A stretch of DNA of 6,631 nt, from contig JAJRCM010000053.1 in the NCBI GenBank assembly GCA_028678965.1, positions 1 through 6,631 on the forward strand, written 5' to 3'. Within the stretch, counting starts at the first letter, position 1, and every line of letters starts with the position of its first letter. The position numbers were made by a program, and so were the translations under genes. A model generated the notes under the pieces. It was not told where the DNA came from, searched no databases, and saw only the letters and a program-made list of their open reading frames with translations. Positions 1-5,435 of the stretch are shown one piece after another. This stretch comes from Methanomicrobiales archaeon. GTDB taxonomy: Archaea > Halobacteriota > Methanomicrobia > Methanomicrobiales > JACTUA01.

Positions 1-128
1 TGCAGTCAAAGAAGGTCATATGCTCCGAGCGGTACACGTTCCGGGTGGACATGTTGGGGTACACCGCCAGGAAGTCGGTTAGGTGTCCCAAACCGGATCA
101 TTGGTCCGCGAGTATAGAAATGCAGTAA
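1..128. other. Coding-like edge fragment of an unidentified neighbouring gene
   Basis: The first ~80 bases have strongly G/C-rich third positions in two overlapping readings that share the same wobble sites. One is a plus-strand frame open from base 3 to a TAA at 126-128, which would be the C-terminal 41 residues of a truncated gene. The other is a minus-strand frame running off the left edge, with an ATG at 52 or an upstream TTG/GTG start. I cannot decide between them from this stretch and recognise neither protein. The plus reading fits the layout slightly better, because it stops just before the TATA box of the next gene, while no clear promoter serves the minus reading. The third plus frame (stop at 80-82) has A/T-rich wobble positions and looks non-coding. 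Confidence 0.4.
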
Positions 129-135
129 ATGAACA

Positions 136-143
136 TTATATTA
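136..143 (+). promoter_or_regulatory. TATA box for the HTH-CBS regulator gene
   Basis: The octamer TTATATTA is centred about 21 bases before the ATG at 161, in an AT-rich gap between GC-richer coding regions. Archaeal TATA boxes usually lie about 25 bases upstream of the transcription start, so initiation at or beside the ATG, giving a leaderless mRNA, is expected. The absence of a Shine-Dalgarno sequence before 161 agrees with this. Confidence 0.5.
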
Positions 144-160
144 CGCAAACTATCGATAAT

Positions 161-715
161 ATGCATATTCCCTCCCCCAGCGAATTGAAACAGAAACGGG
201 AACAGCTCAAACTGAAGCAGGTAGATGTTGCCCGGCTCGCGGGACTGAGCCAGTCCATGGTTGCCCGGATAGAGTCAGGAACGGTGGATCCGCGGGTGAG
301 CACCATGAAGAAGGTGGTCGAAGTACTGGCAGAGGCAGAGCGGTCGACGGTGGTTGCGCGGGATGTGATGTGCAGTCCGGTCTACAGTGTCCAGGCATCG
401 GATCCTATTGCCAAAGTCGTGGAGATTATGGAAGAGCAGGGAATCTCGCAGCTGCCGGTCCTTGAGCACGGGGTGCCGGTGGGCTGCATTTCAGAGACCG
501 CCATTATCAGTGCCATTGGGGAGAAGAAGCAGAGCAGGGATCCTCATCTCCGGGTGAGGGAATATATGGAATCTGGATTTCCCACCATCCCTCCCGATGC
601 TGACTTGGAGATGGTGATCCACATCCTACAGAACCATCATGCAGTGTTGGTGGTGGAGAAGGGTGAGATACAGGGGGTCATCACCAAGCACGACCTAATC
701 TCGCTCCTATCCTGA
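161..715 (+). CDS. XRE-family HTH regulator with C-terminal CBS domain pair
   Basis: This 184-residue protein is a predicted cytoplasmic transcriptional regulator. Residues 7-57 form a Cro/C1-type helix-turn-helix, with the typical run from QVDVARLAG through SQSMVARIESG. Residues 65-118 and 131-184 are two CBS motifs: the first contains VMCSPVYSV and ISQLPVLEHG, and the second ends GVITKHDLISLLS. Paired CBS modules (Bateman domains) commonly bind adenine nucleotides or related ligands, so ligand-gated DNA binding is a reasonable inference; neither ligand nor targets can be read here. The architecture matches the archaeal HTH-plus-CBS regulators (COG3620 type, from memory). The frame extends upstream to a GTG at 83, but the extra 26 residues look unlike a domain and would span the TATA box, so the ATG at 161 is preferred. 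It converges on the triosephosphate isomerase gene with a 10-base gap. Confidence 0.85.
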   Translation: MHIPSPSELKQKREQLKLKQVDVARLAGLSQSMVARIESGTVDPRVSTMKKVVEVLAEAERSTVVARDVMCSPVYSVQASDPIAKVVEIMEEQGISQLPVLEHGVPVGCISETAIISAIGEKKQSRDPHLRVREYMESGFPTIPPDADLEMVIHILQNHHAVLVVEKGEIQGVITKHDLISLLS

Positions 716-725
716 AGAGAGGAAA

Positions 726-1394
726 TTAAAGTTTTGATACCAGATCCTGGAGCACCCGCACAGGATCGTCAGCTTTGACAACACTGGAGGCGAGTAGGAC
801 TCCTCTTGTCCCCAGGTCGAGAGCGGTCCTCACACAGGTGCCCGAATGGATTCCCGCCCCAGCGAGCACTTCTACGGAGGGATTCACCCTTTTTGCTGCA
901 GCCAATGAACGCTCGATGATCCCCGGATCTGCTTCTGAGACCGAGATCTTCCCCCCGATAAGCTCAGGTGGTTCTACCGCAAGGTATGTCGGGCTGAACA
1001 CCGCTGCCGCTGCGGTAGTCGCATCGTTGTTCGTACAGACCACCGTGTTGAGCTGATGCTCTTTCGCTGCCCTCACGGCAACCTCAATATCGGCAAGGGT
1101 CATCCGCCGTTCCGAGTGGTTTAAGAGCGTTCCTACGGCACCTGCAAACTTCACTACTTCTGCGGTGACATGACCGGTGAAGGCGCCGGGCATCACCGCG
1201 TCGATATGTTGGGCATACACCGGTATGTCGAAATGCCGGGAGATGCGGTGGATATCCGTGAAGGTGGGTGCGATGGCGATGGTCACCCCACTCTCTTCCG
1301 CAACCTGCCGGGCAGCCTGAGCGATCACATCTGCCCTCCGGCCGACACCCTCCCGGTACACCTTGCAATTGATGAGGATCAGGATTTCCTTCAC
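726..1394 (-). CDS. tpiA: Triosephosphate isomerase, archaeal type
   Basis: This enzyme interconverts dihydroxyacetone phosphate and glyceraldehyde 3-phosphate in the cytoplasm; in a methanogen its main role would be gluconeogenesis. With the GTG start at 1394 it is 222 residues, matching the short archaeal form (about 220-230, against about 250 in bacteria and eukaryotes). Visible catalytic features are the N9/K11 pair in LINCK, the electrophilic His93 in LNHSERR, and the catalytic Glu141 before the flexible loop in [11 protein letters not shown] phosphate-binding GAGI follows at 179-182. An in-frame ATG at 1451 would add 19 residues that do not resemble the family's N-terminus, whereas GTG 1394 gives the usual beta-1 strand and is preceded by GGGGAA about 9 bases upstream. 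It diverges from tspO. Confidence 0.93.
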   Translation of the reverse strand: MKEILILINCKVYREGVGRRADVIAQAARQVAEESGVTIAIAPTFTDIHRISRHFDIPVYAQHIDAVMPGAFTGHVTAEVVKFAGAVGTLLNHSERRMTLADIEVAVRAAKEHQLNTVVCTNNDATTAAAAVFSPTYLAVEPPELIGGKISVSEADPGIIERSLAAAKRVNPSVEVLAGAGIHSGTCVRTALDLGTRGVLLASSVVKADDPVRVLQDLVSKL

Positions 1395-1430
1395 GATTTC
1401 ATTCCCCGGAAAGGATGTTACCCTCTCGGT

Positions 1431-1438
1431 CTTAAAGA
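1431..1438 (-). promoter_or_regulatory. Probable TATA box of tpiA
   Basis: On the minus strand this reads TCTTTAAG, inside an AT-richer patch about 40 bases upstream of the GTG at 1394. Transcription starting about 25 bases downstream would give a leader of roughly 14 bases carrying the GGGGAA ribosome-binding sequence. It lies inside the longer reading frame that begins at 1451, which is a further argument for the shorter protein. Confidence 0.4.
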
Positions 1439-1464
1439 GATGGGTTCCCACGCCTATTCTCTTC

Positions 1465-1477
1465 GAAAGATAGAATA
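1465..1477 (+). promoter_or_regulatory. Weak BRE/TATA-like promoter of tspO
   Basis: GAAAG followed by ATAGAATA resembles a TFB-recognition element next to a degenerate TATA box. Its centre is about 28 bases before the ATG at 1501, which predicts a nearly leaderless transcript. No Shine-Dalgarno sequence is visible before the gene. The TATA match is poor, so this is tentative. Confidence 0.3.
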
Positions 1478-1500
1478 CCCTTCATAGAACAGGTATCTGT

Positions 1501-1986
1501 ATGGATACAGCTATCGTGCGGAAGGGAGCGCTGCTGATAGGAGCGGTCATTATCTGCCAGGGAATAGGGCTTATTGGATCCCTCTTTACAACTCAAAAGA
1601 TCCCGACATGGTATGCCACCCTGGTGAAACCGGCATTCAACCCCCCTTCCTGGCTCTTTGGGCCGGTATGGATCTGCCTGTATCTCCTCATGGGGATTTC
1701 ACTATTTCTCCTCTTTCAAGAGAAAGAATCCTGTGCGAGGACAAGAGCACTGACACTATTTGGTCTTCAGCTGGTCATGAATGCTCTCTGGTCATTCCTT
1801 TTCTTCGGCCTTGAATCCCCCCTCTACGGCCTGATAGGGATTGTCCTTCTCCTGATCGCTATCATCTTGACCATGGGGGCAAGTTACCGGGTATCCCGAT
1901 TGGCAGCCTATCTGTTCATACCATATGTCTGCTGGGTCGCTTTCGCGACAATCGTAAATTACTTTATATATATCATGAATCCTTGA
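1501..1986 (+). CDS. tspO: TspO/MBR family membrane protein
   Basis: This 161-residue integral membrane protein belongs to the TspO / peripheral benzodiazepine receptor family, whose characterised members bind porphyrins and sterols and affect tetrapyrrole levels and stress responses. Five hydrophobic segments are visible, at roughly 9-29, 51-73, 85-102, 107-127 and 134-157. Family signatures are in order: TWYATLVKPAFNPPSW at 36-51, GPVWICLYLLMG at 54-65, NALWSFLFFG at 94-103 with the following Pro107, and WVAFATIVNY at 145-154. Length is typical (150-170). It diverges from tpiA and converges on mbf1 with a 16-base gap; neither neighbour suggests a dedicated pathway. In an archaeon the ligand is unknown. 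Porphyrin or a precursor of corrinoid, F430 or heme-like cofactors would fit the family but is inference. Confidence 0.92.
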   Translation: MDTAIVRKGALLIGAVIICQGIGLIGSLFTTQKIPTWYATLVKPAFNPPSWLFGPVWICLYLLMGISLFLLFQEKESCARTRALTLFGLQLVMNALWSFLFFGLESPLYGLIGIVLLLIAIILTMGASYRVSRLAAYLFIPYVCWVAFATIVNYFIYIMNP

Positions 1987-1992
1987 AAAAAA
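1986..1992 (-). terminator. Oligo-T terminator of mbf1
   Basis: Seven consecutive T on the minus strand begin 11 bases after the mbf1 stop codon. A run of this kind is enough for intrinsic termination in archaea. It overlaps the last base of the tspO stop codon on the other strand. Confidence 0.55.
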
Positions 1993-2002
1993 GAAATTAT
2001 TT

Positions 2003-2497
2003 CTATTTTTCCGATTTCTTGAGGGAGATGAGATCACCGAGCGTTGTCGCCACCTGTCCCCGTCGCTTGACCTTAGTATCATCGGGAGGGGCATCGATCA
2101 GAGAGATTCCCAGTATCTTTTCCAGCTTCACCCGTACGCTTTCCTCCGGAATAAGATCCCCCTTCTCAATCTTTTTAACCAGGAGTTCCCGCTCTTTCAT
2201 GGCCAGGGCCAGGTCTTTTTGCGTCCATCCTTTCGCCATGCGGGCATTCCGTACTGCAGTGTTGTACCCTTCGATGATATCCCCTTGTATCCGGTCGAAC
2301 AGATCCCTCCGCGGGCGAGGGGGAGGGCTTGCTGTCCTTTTTCCTGGTTCCGAAGATGGTTTTGCCACTGGGCGGCGTGGCTGCTGCACTTCTTTTCCAT
2401 ACTTTGCACACTGCATACAGACTTGCAGTTCCGCGCCCTCAATTCTGACCGTTTTTGGATATCCTTTGATATCTGCGCCGCATAATTCGCACTGCAT
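2003..2497 (-). CDS. Archaeal multiprotein bridging factor 1 (zinc ribbon plus HTH)
   Basis: This 164-residue protein matches archaeal MBF1, a homologue of the eukaryotic coactivator that bridges TBP and gene-specific factors. In archaea a ribosome/translation-linked role has also been proposed. The N-terminal zinc ribbon is marked by C3/C6 and C27/C30. A basic, Pro-rich linker covers about 38-64 (RRPVAK, PPPRPRR). The conserved MBF1 HTH spans about 75-135, including AVRNARMAKGWTQKDLALAM and VRVKLEKILGISLID. A basic tail ends in KKSEK. The ATG at 2497 gives the canonical start one residue before the first cysteine pair region. The gene is divergent from pan; the two starts are separated by only 52 bases. 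No Shine-Dalgarno sequence is seen, consistent with a short leader from the TATA box near 2533. Confidence 0.92.
   Translation of the reverse strand: MQCELCGADIKGYPKTVRIEGAELQVCMQCAKYGKEVQQPRRPVAKPSSEPGKRTASPPPRPRRDLFDRIQGDIIEGYNTAVRNARMAKGWTQKDLALAMKERELLVKKIEKGDLIPEESVRVKLEKILGISLIDAPPDDTKVKRRGQVATTLGDLISLKKSEK
2006..2010 (+). terminator. Short oligo-T terminator of tspO
   Basis: TTTTT follows the tspO stop by 19 bases, after an AT-rich stretch, and lies just inside the 3' end of the convergent mbf1 gene. It is short, so termination here may be partial. Confidence 0.35.
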
Positions 2498-2510
2498 AGG
2501 GGTAACAATC

Positions 2511-2518
2511 TTTATAGT
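2511..2518 (+). promoter_or_regulatory. TATA box of pan
   Basis: TTTATAGT is centred about 35 bases before the pan ATG at 2550. The expected transcription start is near 2540, giving a leader of about 10 bases. The stronger-looking TATATAT at 2530-2536 is only about 17 bases from the ATG, too close to drive this start, so the upstream box is assigned to pan. Confidence 0.5.
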
Positions 2519-2529
2519 TCATTTTTCCC

Positions 2530-2537
2530 TATATATC
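2530..2537 (-). promoter_or_regulatory. TATA box of mbf1
   Basis: On the minus strand this reads GATATATA, centred about 36 bases before the mbf1 ATG at 2497. The expected start is near 2507, giving a leader of about 10 bases. The box sits between the pan TATA box and the pan start codon, so the two promoters face each other and overlap. Confidence 0.5.
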
Positions 2538-2549
2538 TAATTGATAGCA

Positions 2550-3788
2550 ATGAGCGAATACCCGCCAGCGGGCGAAGAACCTCTTGATGAAGAAGAGGTA
2601 TACAAGTACCTGCTTGATCGGATCAACGATCTGGAGAAGAGGAACTCCGAGCTCCGCGAGCAGTCACGCCAGCTGGAATCGGAAAAACGCTTGGGTGACA
2701 CCCAGAAGATCCGTTACGAGCGGGAGATTCGGAAGCTCAAGAGCGAGATTGAGCAGCTGCGAAGTCCTCCTCTCATTATCGCCATGATCACCGATGTCAT
2801 CGATAAAAACCGGGTGGTGGTGCGAAGCAGCGCCGGCCCCCGATTTCTGGTTCGCACCTCCCAGTTTATCGAGCAGGATCTGCTGAAACCGGGGGCACGA
2901 TGCACCCTCAATCAGCAATCTCTGGCCCTCGTGGAGGTCCTTCCCCCCAATTATGATACCCAGATACATGGTATGGAGATCGTGCAGCTGCCTGAGGAGA
3001 AGTACGAGGATATCGGGGGACTTGAGCAACAGATCCTGGAGATCCGCGAAGCGGTGGAGCTTCCGCTCAAACGCCCGGACCTGTTTGCCACTATCGGGAT
3101 CAAACCCCCTAAGGGAGTGCTTCTTTATGGGGCTCCTGGTACAGGTAAGACGCTCCTTGCCAGAGCAGTCGCCCATGAGACCAGTGCCCGGTTCCTTCGG
3201 GTGATTGCTTCTGAACTGGTGCAGAAATATATCGGTGAAGGGGCCCGGCTGGTCCGGGAGCTCTTCGATATGGCAAAGGAGAAGGCACCTTCCGTGATCT
3301 TTATCGATGAGATCGATGCCATTGGTGCCACCAGAATGGATGCTGATACCTCGGGGGATCGTGAGGTGCAGCGGACCCTGATGCAGCTCCTCGCGGAAAT
3401 GGATGGGTTCGATGAACGCGGAGACGTTAAGATTATCGGGGCGACGAACCGGATAGATATTCTGGATCGTGCGCTGCTCAGACCCGGTAGGTTTGATCGT
3501 ATTATTGAGATCCCATTGCCGGATATGGGGGGCAGGCTTGCCATCTTCCGTATCCACACACGGGGGATGAACATCGATGAGAGTGTCGATCTGAAAGAGA
3601 TCGCTGCCCTGACTGACGGAAGGAATGGGTCCGATATTCGAGCGATCTGTATGGAGGCAGGCATGTACGCTATCCGGGCTGAACGGACCCAGGTGAACAG
3701 AGAGGACTTCTTAAAGGCAGTGGAAAAGGTCACGGTGGATTACCACAAGCATAAGTTCACGCCATCGTTCGGAACGATGTATGCATAA
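2550..3788 (+). CDS. pan: Proteasome-activating nucleotidase (PAN), AAA+ ATPase
   Basis: This 412-residue subunit forms the hexameric ring that unfolds proteins and feeds them to the archaeal 20S proteasome in the cytoplasm. A coiled coil covers about 22-72, followed by the OB domain at about 75-145. The AAA+ module has Walker A GAPGTGKT (194-201), a substrate-gripping pore loop QKYIGEG (225-231), Walker B FIDEID (251-256), sensor-1 GATNR (297-301) and the arginine-finger stretch RPGRFDR (311-317). The last three residues, Met-Tyr-Ala, fit the HbYX motif that docks in the 20S alpha-ring and opens the gate, so the C-terminus is intact and functional-looking. The open frame begins with TTG at 2541, but ATG 2550 is the natural start. 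No proteasome core gene is in the window. Length is typical for PAN. Confidence 0.96.
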   Translation: MSEYPPAGEEPLDEEEVYKYLLDRINDLEKRNSELREQSRQLESEKRLGDTQKIRYEREIRKLKSEIEQLRSPPLIIAMITDVIDKNRVVVRSSAGPRFLVRTSQFIEQDLLKPGARCTLNQQSLALVEVLPPNYDTQIHGMEIVQLPEEKYEDIGGLEQQILEIREAVELPLKRPDLFATIGIKPPKGVLLYGAPGTGKTLLARAVAHETSARFLRVIASELVQKYIGEGARLVRELFDMAKEKAPSVIFIDEIDAIGATRMDADTSGDREVQRTLMQLLAEMDGFDERGDVKIIGATNRIDILDRALLRPGRFDRIIEIPLPDMGGRLAIFRIHTRGMNIDESVDLKEIAALTDGRNGSDIRAICMEAGMYAIRAERTQVNREDFLKAVEKVTVDYHKHKFTPSFGTMYA

Positions 3789-3793
3789 AAAAA
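3787..3793 (-). terminator. Oligo-T terminator of the PPOX-like gene
   Basis: Seven T on the minus strand lie about 33 bases past the PPOX-like stop. A second, shorter T5 at 3819-3823 comes directly after that stop. Either could end the leftward transcript. The T7 overlaps the end of the pan stop codon. Confidence 0.45.
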
Positions 3794-3810
3794 TTGTGGC
3801 AATCATACCC

Positions 3811-3818
3811 TTTTTTTT
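3811..3818 (+). terminator. Oligo-T terminator of pan
   Basis: A run of eight T starts 22 bases after the pan stop codon. There is no stable GC-rich hairpin before it, as expected for archaeal oligo-T termination. Confidence 0.65.
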
Positions 3819-3825
3819 AAAAATT

Positions 3826-4245
3826 TCAAATGGATTTCTCCCAGCCCTGCCCCATATCAATGAGAGGCCGTAATTCACTGATTTCGAACGTCACGGCGGC
3901 ATGTATCATCTTCGCTGCCTGCTCCCCCGAAATTTTCGCTATCTGACTCCTCATGGTATCCAGTGCCTGACCCGAGGTAGCATACGTTTTCATCTTCAGA
4001 TAGACCCTGATGCCCTTCCAGTCCATGATGGTCTTTCCTGGCTCCATGATCATGTAGACGGCGTTAGGATTTTCCCTAAGGTAGGCAAGCGTGCGATTGT
4101 TCCCCAGCCCCATGACCACAGTTTTTTCATCAACCATCCGCGGTGAGCCGAATATCGCACTGTCGACCTTGCCCTCCTTACTTGATGTGCTAAGGATACC
4201 AATCCTTGGTTGTTTATTGAAGTACTCCATCAATTTTCCTGGCAT
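3826..4245 (-). CDS. Pyridoxamine 5'-phosphate oxidase-like FMN-binding split-barrel protein
   Basis: This 139-residue protein resembles the small flavin-binding PPOX-like family, dimeric split-barrel proteins that typically bind FMN or, in some archaea and actinobacteria, F420. Visible features are an N-terminal helix and first strand (RIGILSTSSKEGKVDSAIFG, 14-33), the GLGNNRTLAYLRENPNA segment at 46-62 typical of the family, and the WKGIRVYLK strand at 76-84. The protein is too short for true PdxH, so a pyridoxine role should not be assumed. Substrate is unknown. The ATG at 4245 is supported by GGAGG at 4255-4259, nine bases upstream. That sequence is in the loop of a perfect 8-bp hairpin. 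The gene converges on pan. Confidence 0.82.
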   Translation of the reverse strand: MPGKLMEYFNKQPRIGILSTSSKEGKVDSAIFGSPRMVDEKTVVMGLGNNRTLAYLRENPNAVYMIMEPGKTIMDWKGIRVYLKMKTYATSGQALDTMRSQIAKISGEQAAKMIHAAVTFEISELRPLIDMGQGWEKSI

Positions 4246-4247
4246 TG

Positions 4248-4267
4248 TTGAAAACCTCCGTTTTCAA
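4248..4267 (-). promoter_or_regulatory. Hairpin presenting the Shine-Dalgarno sequence of the PPOX-like gene
   Basis: On the mRNA strand TTGAAAAC, GGAG and GTTTTCAA form an 8-bp perfect stem with a four-base loop. The loop holds most of the GGAGG ribosome-binding sequence, and the stem ends two bases before the ATG at 4245. It could expose or mask the site, or be a dyad operator at the DNA level. Confidence 0.55.
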
Positions 4268-4289
4268 ATGTTGCCTTATTCTTTCTACC

Positions 4290-4297
4290 CTAAAAAG
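4290..4297 (-). promoter_or_regulatory. Weak TATA-like box of the PPOX-like gene
   Basis: On the minus strand this reads CTTTTTAG, centred about 26 bases upstream of the base of the hairpin at 4267. A transcript would therefore begin almost exactly at the hairpin. The sequence is a poor TATA match and the assignment is tentative. Confidence 0.3.
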
Positions 4298-4306
4298 CAA
4301 GTGGTA

Positions 4307-4375
4307 AGAATCATGACTGAATTATCGATAGGATCGCGAGAAGAATCGAATTTAGATGATTATTCACATGATTCT
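4307..4375. repeat. Separated 9-bp inverted repeat in the intergenic region
   Basis: AGAATCATG at 4307-4315 is the exact reverse complement of CATGATTCT at 4367-4375, with 51 bases between. A partial copy, AGAATC, occurs at 4342-4347. It lies in the AT-rich 158-base space between the two leftward genes, which otherwise holds the PPOX-like promoter and the terminator of the thioredoxin-fold gene. Function is unknown. Confidence 0.35.
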
Positions 4376-4382
4376 GGAAGTG

Positions 4383-4388
4383 AAAAAA
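4383..4388 (-). terminator. Oligo-T terminator of the thioredoxin-fold gene
   Basis: Six T on the minus strand follow the stop codon by 15 bases, preceded by AT-rich TATATATTC. This separates the upstream thiol gene from the PPOX-like gene, which has its own ribosome-binding site and likely its own promoter. Confidence 0.5.
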
Positions 4389-4403
4389 GAGAATATATAA
4401 GGC

Positions 4404-5390
4404 TTAGACACACGACCCAGAGGCAGGGGTTGTCGTTGAGTTAAGCGCGACAGAACACACCGCTGGAGCGGTCACGAACGCGTTACAGATAGCCTGTTTG
4501 AATCCTTCTGGAGTGCGAGCTCCCGAATAGCGTATCCCGTTGATGAACAGTGTGGGCGATCCAGTCACCCCGTTCTTCTGGACGAGTGATTCGTCGCTCT
4601 TCAGCAGGGTTAGTCCCTCACCATCGTTCACGCATGCCGCTATCTCTGTGGTATTGATACCCAAGTCTGCAGCGGCAGTAGACCAGCATGCATCTAGGGC
4701 GGAGGAATTGCTATACACGGGATAGCACTTCTGGTTGGTGGCCATCAGGTACTCCCAGAATTTGGCAGGGTACTTTTTCATAATACAGAGTTGCCGGACA
4801 TCCTCAGTTCCTTCGTTGATTCCATGAAGCGAACTCACTGAGGCGAGATCAGATCCTCTCACACTGGCAATGAAGCGAACATGAATGTCAGCTTTATTCC
4901 CCAGGAGATCCACCACCGGTTTCATGCTGTTTTCGGCCTGGACACCATAGGGACAGAAAGCCATCACATAGAGGTCCACCGTTGGCTTCTCCGACTTCAC
5001 GATGGTGGGGGTGGGAGTCGGGGTAGTGGTTGTGGGAGTTGGGGCTGTGATATCCACATATTCGAGAAACAGGAGATGGCAGTCCTTCGAGGTAAAGACG
5101 GTGATATTATTTCCCTGGTAGGAAGTGATTACCTCATAGAGGCCGTTCTTTTCTGCGGTGGACAGGAGGGTTACTTTTGTGCCTGGCTGAACGAGATTGG
5201 TATTGATGTAGTCGGTCATCGTCGCACTGCAGGTGGCGATGGGAACGACGGGAGTTTTTTCAGGTGAGGGGGGATTGGTGAGGTAGACCGCAAGAAGTCC
5301 AATGAATGCAATTCCAATGACGATAGTGACGAGCATCCAAAGGTTCGGGCCACCACTGGTTTCAGGTTGTTTCTTATCTTCTTTTTTCAT
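4404..5390 (-). CDS. Membrane-anchored extracytoplasmic thioredoxin-fold (DsbA-like) protein
   Basis: This 328-residue protein has a short Lys-rich cytoplasmic N-terminus, one transmembrane anchor at about 18-38, and an outward-facing body, as four N-glycosylation sequons (N95, N228, N246, N317) and ten cysteines suggest. A small domain at about 52-113 contains NGLYEVITSYQG and VFTSKDC, resembling a DsbC-type N-terminal module. A Pro/Thr linker spans 115-129. The thioredoxin fold at about 135-305 has VMAFCPYG with a single active-site cysteine, C146, rather than CXXC, and the cis-proline loop TGSPT at 276-280. Other cysteines are 54, 104, 202, 222, 235, 253, 302, 312 and 327. A thiol-disulfide role is likely, but exact activity (oxidase, isomerase, reductase) is not. 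GAGGAG at 5396-5401 supports ATG 5390. It lies 45 bases after the DUF5804-like gene, possibly in one operon. Confidence 0.82.
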   Translation of the reverse strand: MKKEDKKQPETSGGPNLWMLVTIVIGIAFIGLLAVYLTNPPSPEKTPVVPIATCSATMTDYINTNLVQPGTKVTLLSTAEKNGLYEVITSYQGNNITVFTSKDCHLLFLEYVDITAPTPTTTTPTPTPTIVKSEKPTVDLYVMAFCPYGVQAENSMKPVVDLLGNKADIHVRFIASVRGSDLASVSSLHGINEGTEDVRQLCIMKKYPAKFWEYLMATNQKCYPVYSNSSALDACWSTAAADLGINTTEIAACVNDGEGLTLLKSDESLVQKNGVTGSPTLFINGIRYSGARTPEGFKQAICNAFVTAPAVCSVALNSTTTPASGSCV

Positions 5391-5395
5391 GCATA

Positions 5396-5401
5396 CTCCT
5401 C
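5396..5401 (-). promoter_or_regulatory. Shine-Dalgarno sequence deciding the start of the thioredoxin-fold gene
   Basis: GAGGAG on the minus strand is five bases before the ATG at 5390. An overlapping out-of-frame ATG at 5394 is too close to the site. A strong ribosome-binding sequence at a short intergenic gap fits translation from a polycistronic message. Confidence 0.6.
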
Positions 5402-5435
5402 AGATTGCAGGTATAGTGTTCCATCGAGCGCGTAA

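Noticed and set aside
83..160. GTG start at 83 for the HTH-CBS protein
   Set aside because: The extra 26 residues have no domain character and would be encoded across the TATA box; ATG 161 gives the standard HTH start.
1395..1451. Longer tpiA starting at ATG 1451
   Set aside because: The 19 added residues do not match archaeal enzymes of 220-230 residues, and the TATA-like box and ribosome-binding sequence lie inside this extension.
2530..2536. TATATAT as the pan promoter
   Set aside because: It is centred only about 17 bases from the pan ATG, so initiation would fall inside the coding region; it fits mbf1 on the opposite strand.
1983..2540. 185-codon plus-strand open frame opposite mbf1
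   Set aside because: Ser/Arg/Phe-rich low-complexity translation antisense to MBF1, which has clear zinc-ribbon and HTH motifs in the other strand.
2664..3557. 297-codon minus-strand open frame opposite pan
   Set aside because: It lies entirely within the well-supported pan gene, has no recognisable domain, and arises from pan's codon bias on the complementary strand.
4391..4402. GAATATATAAGG as a plus-strand promoter
   Set aside because: It points into the 3' end of the minus-strand thioredoxin-fold gene with no rightward gene behind it; it more likely belongs to the AT-rich terminator region.
4313..4444. Possible 43-residue plus-strand small protein starting at the ATG at 4313
   Set aside because: The ATG is inside the inverted repeat, only a weak ribosome-binding match precedes it, it runs 41 bases into the thioredoxin-fold gene on the other strand, and its composition (Ser/Glu/Arg-rich) has no family resemblance.
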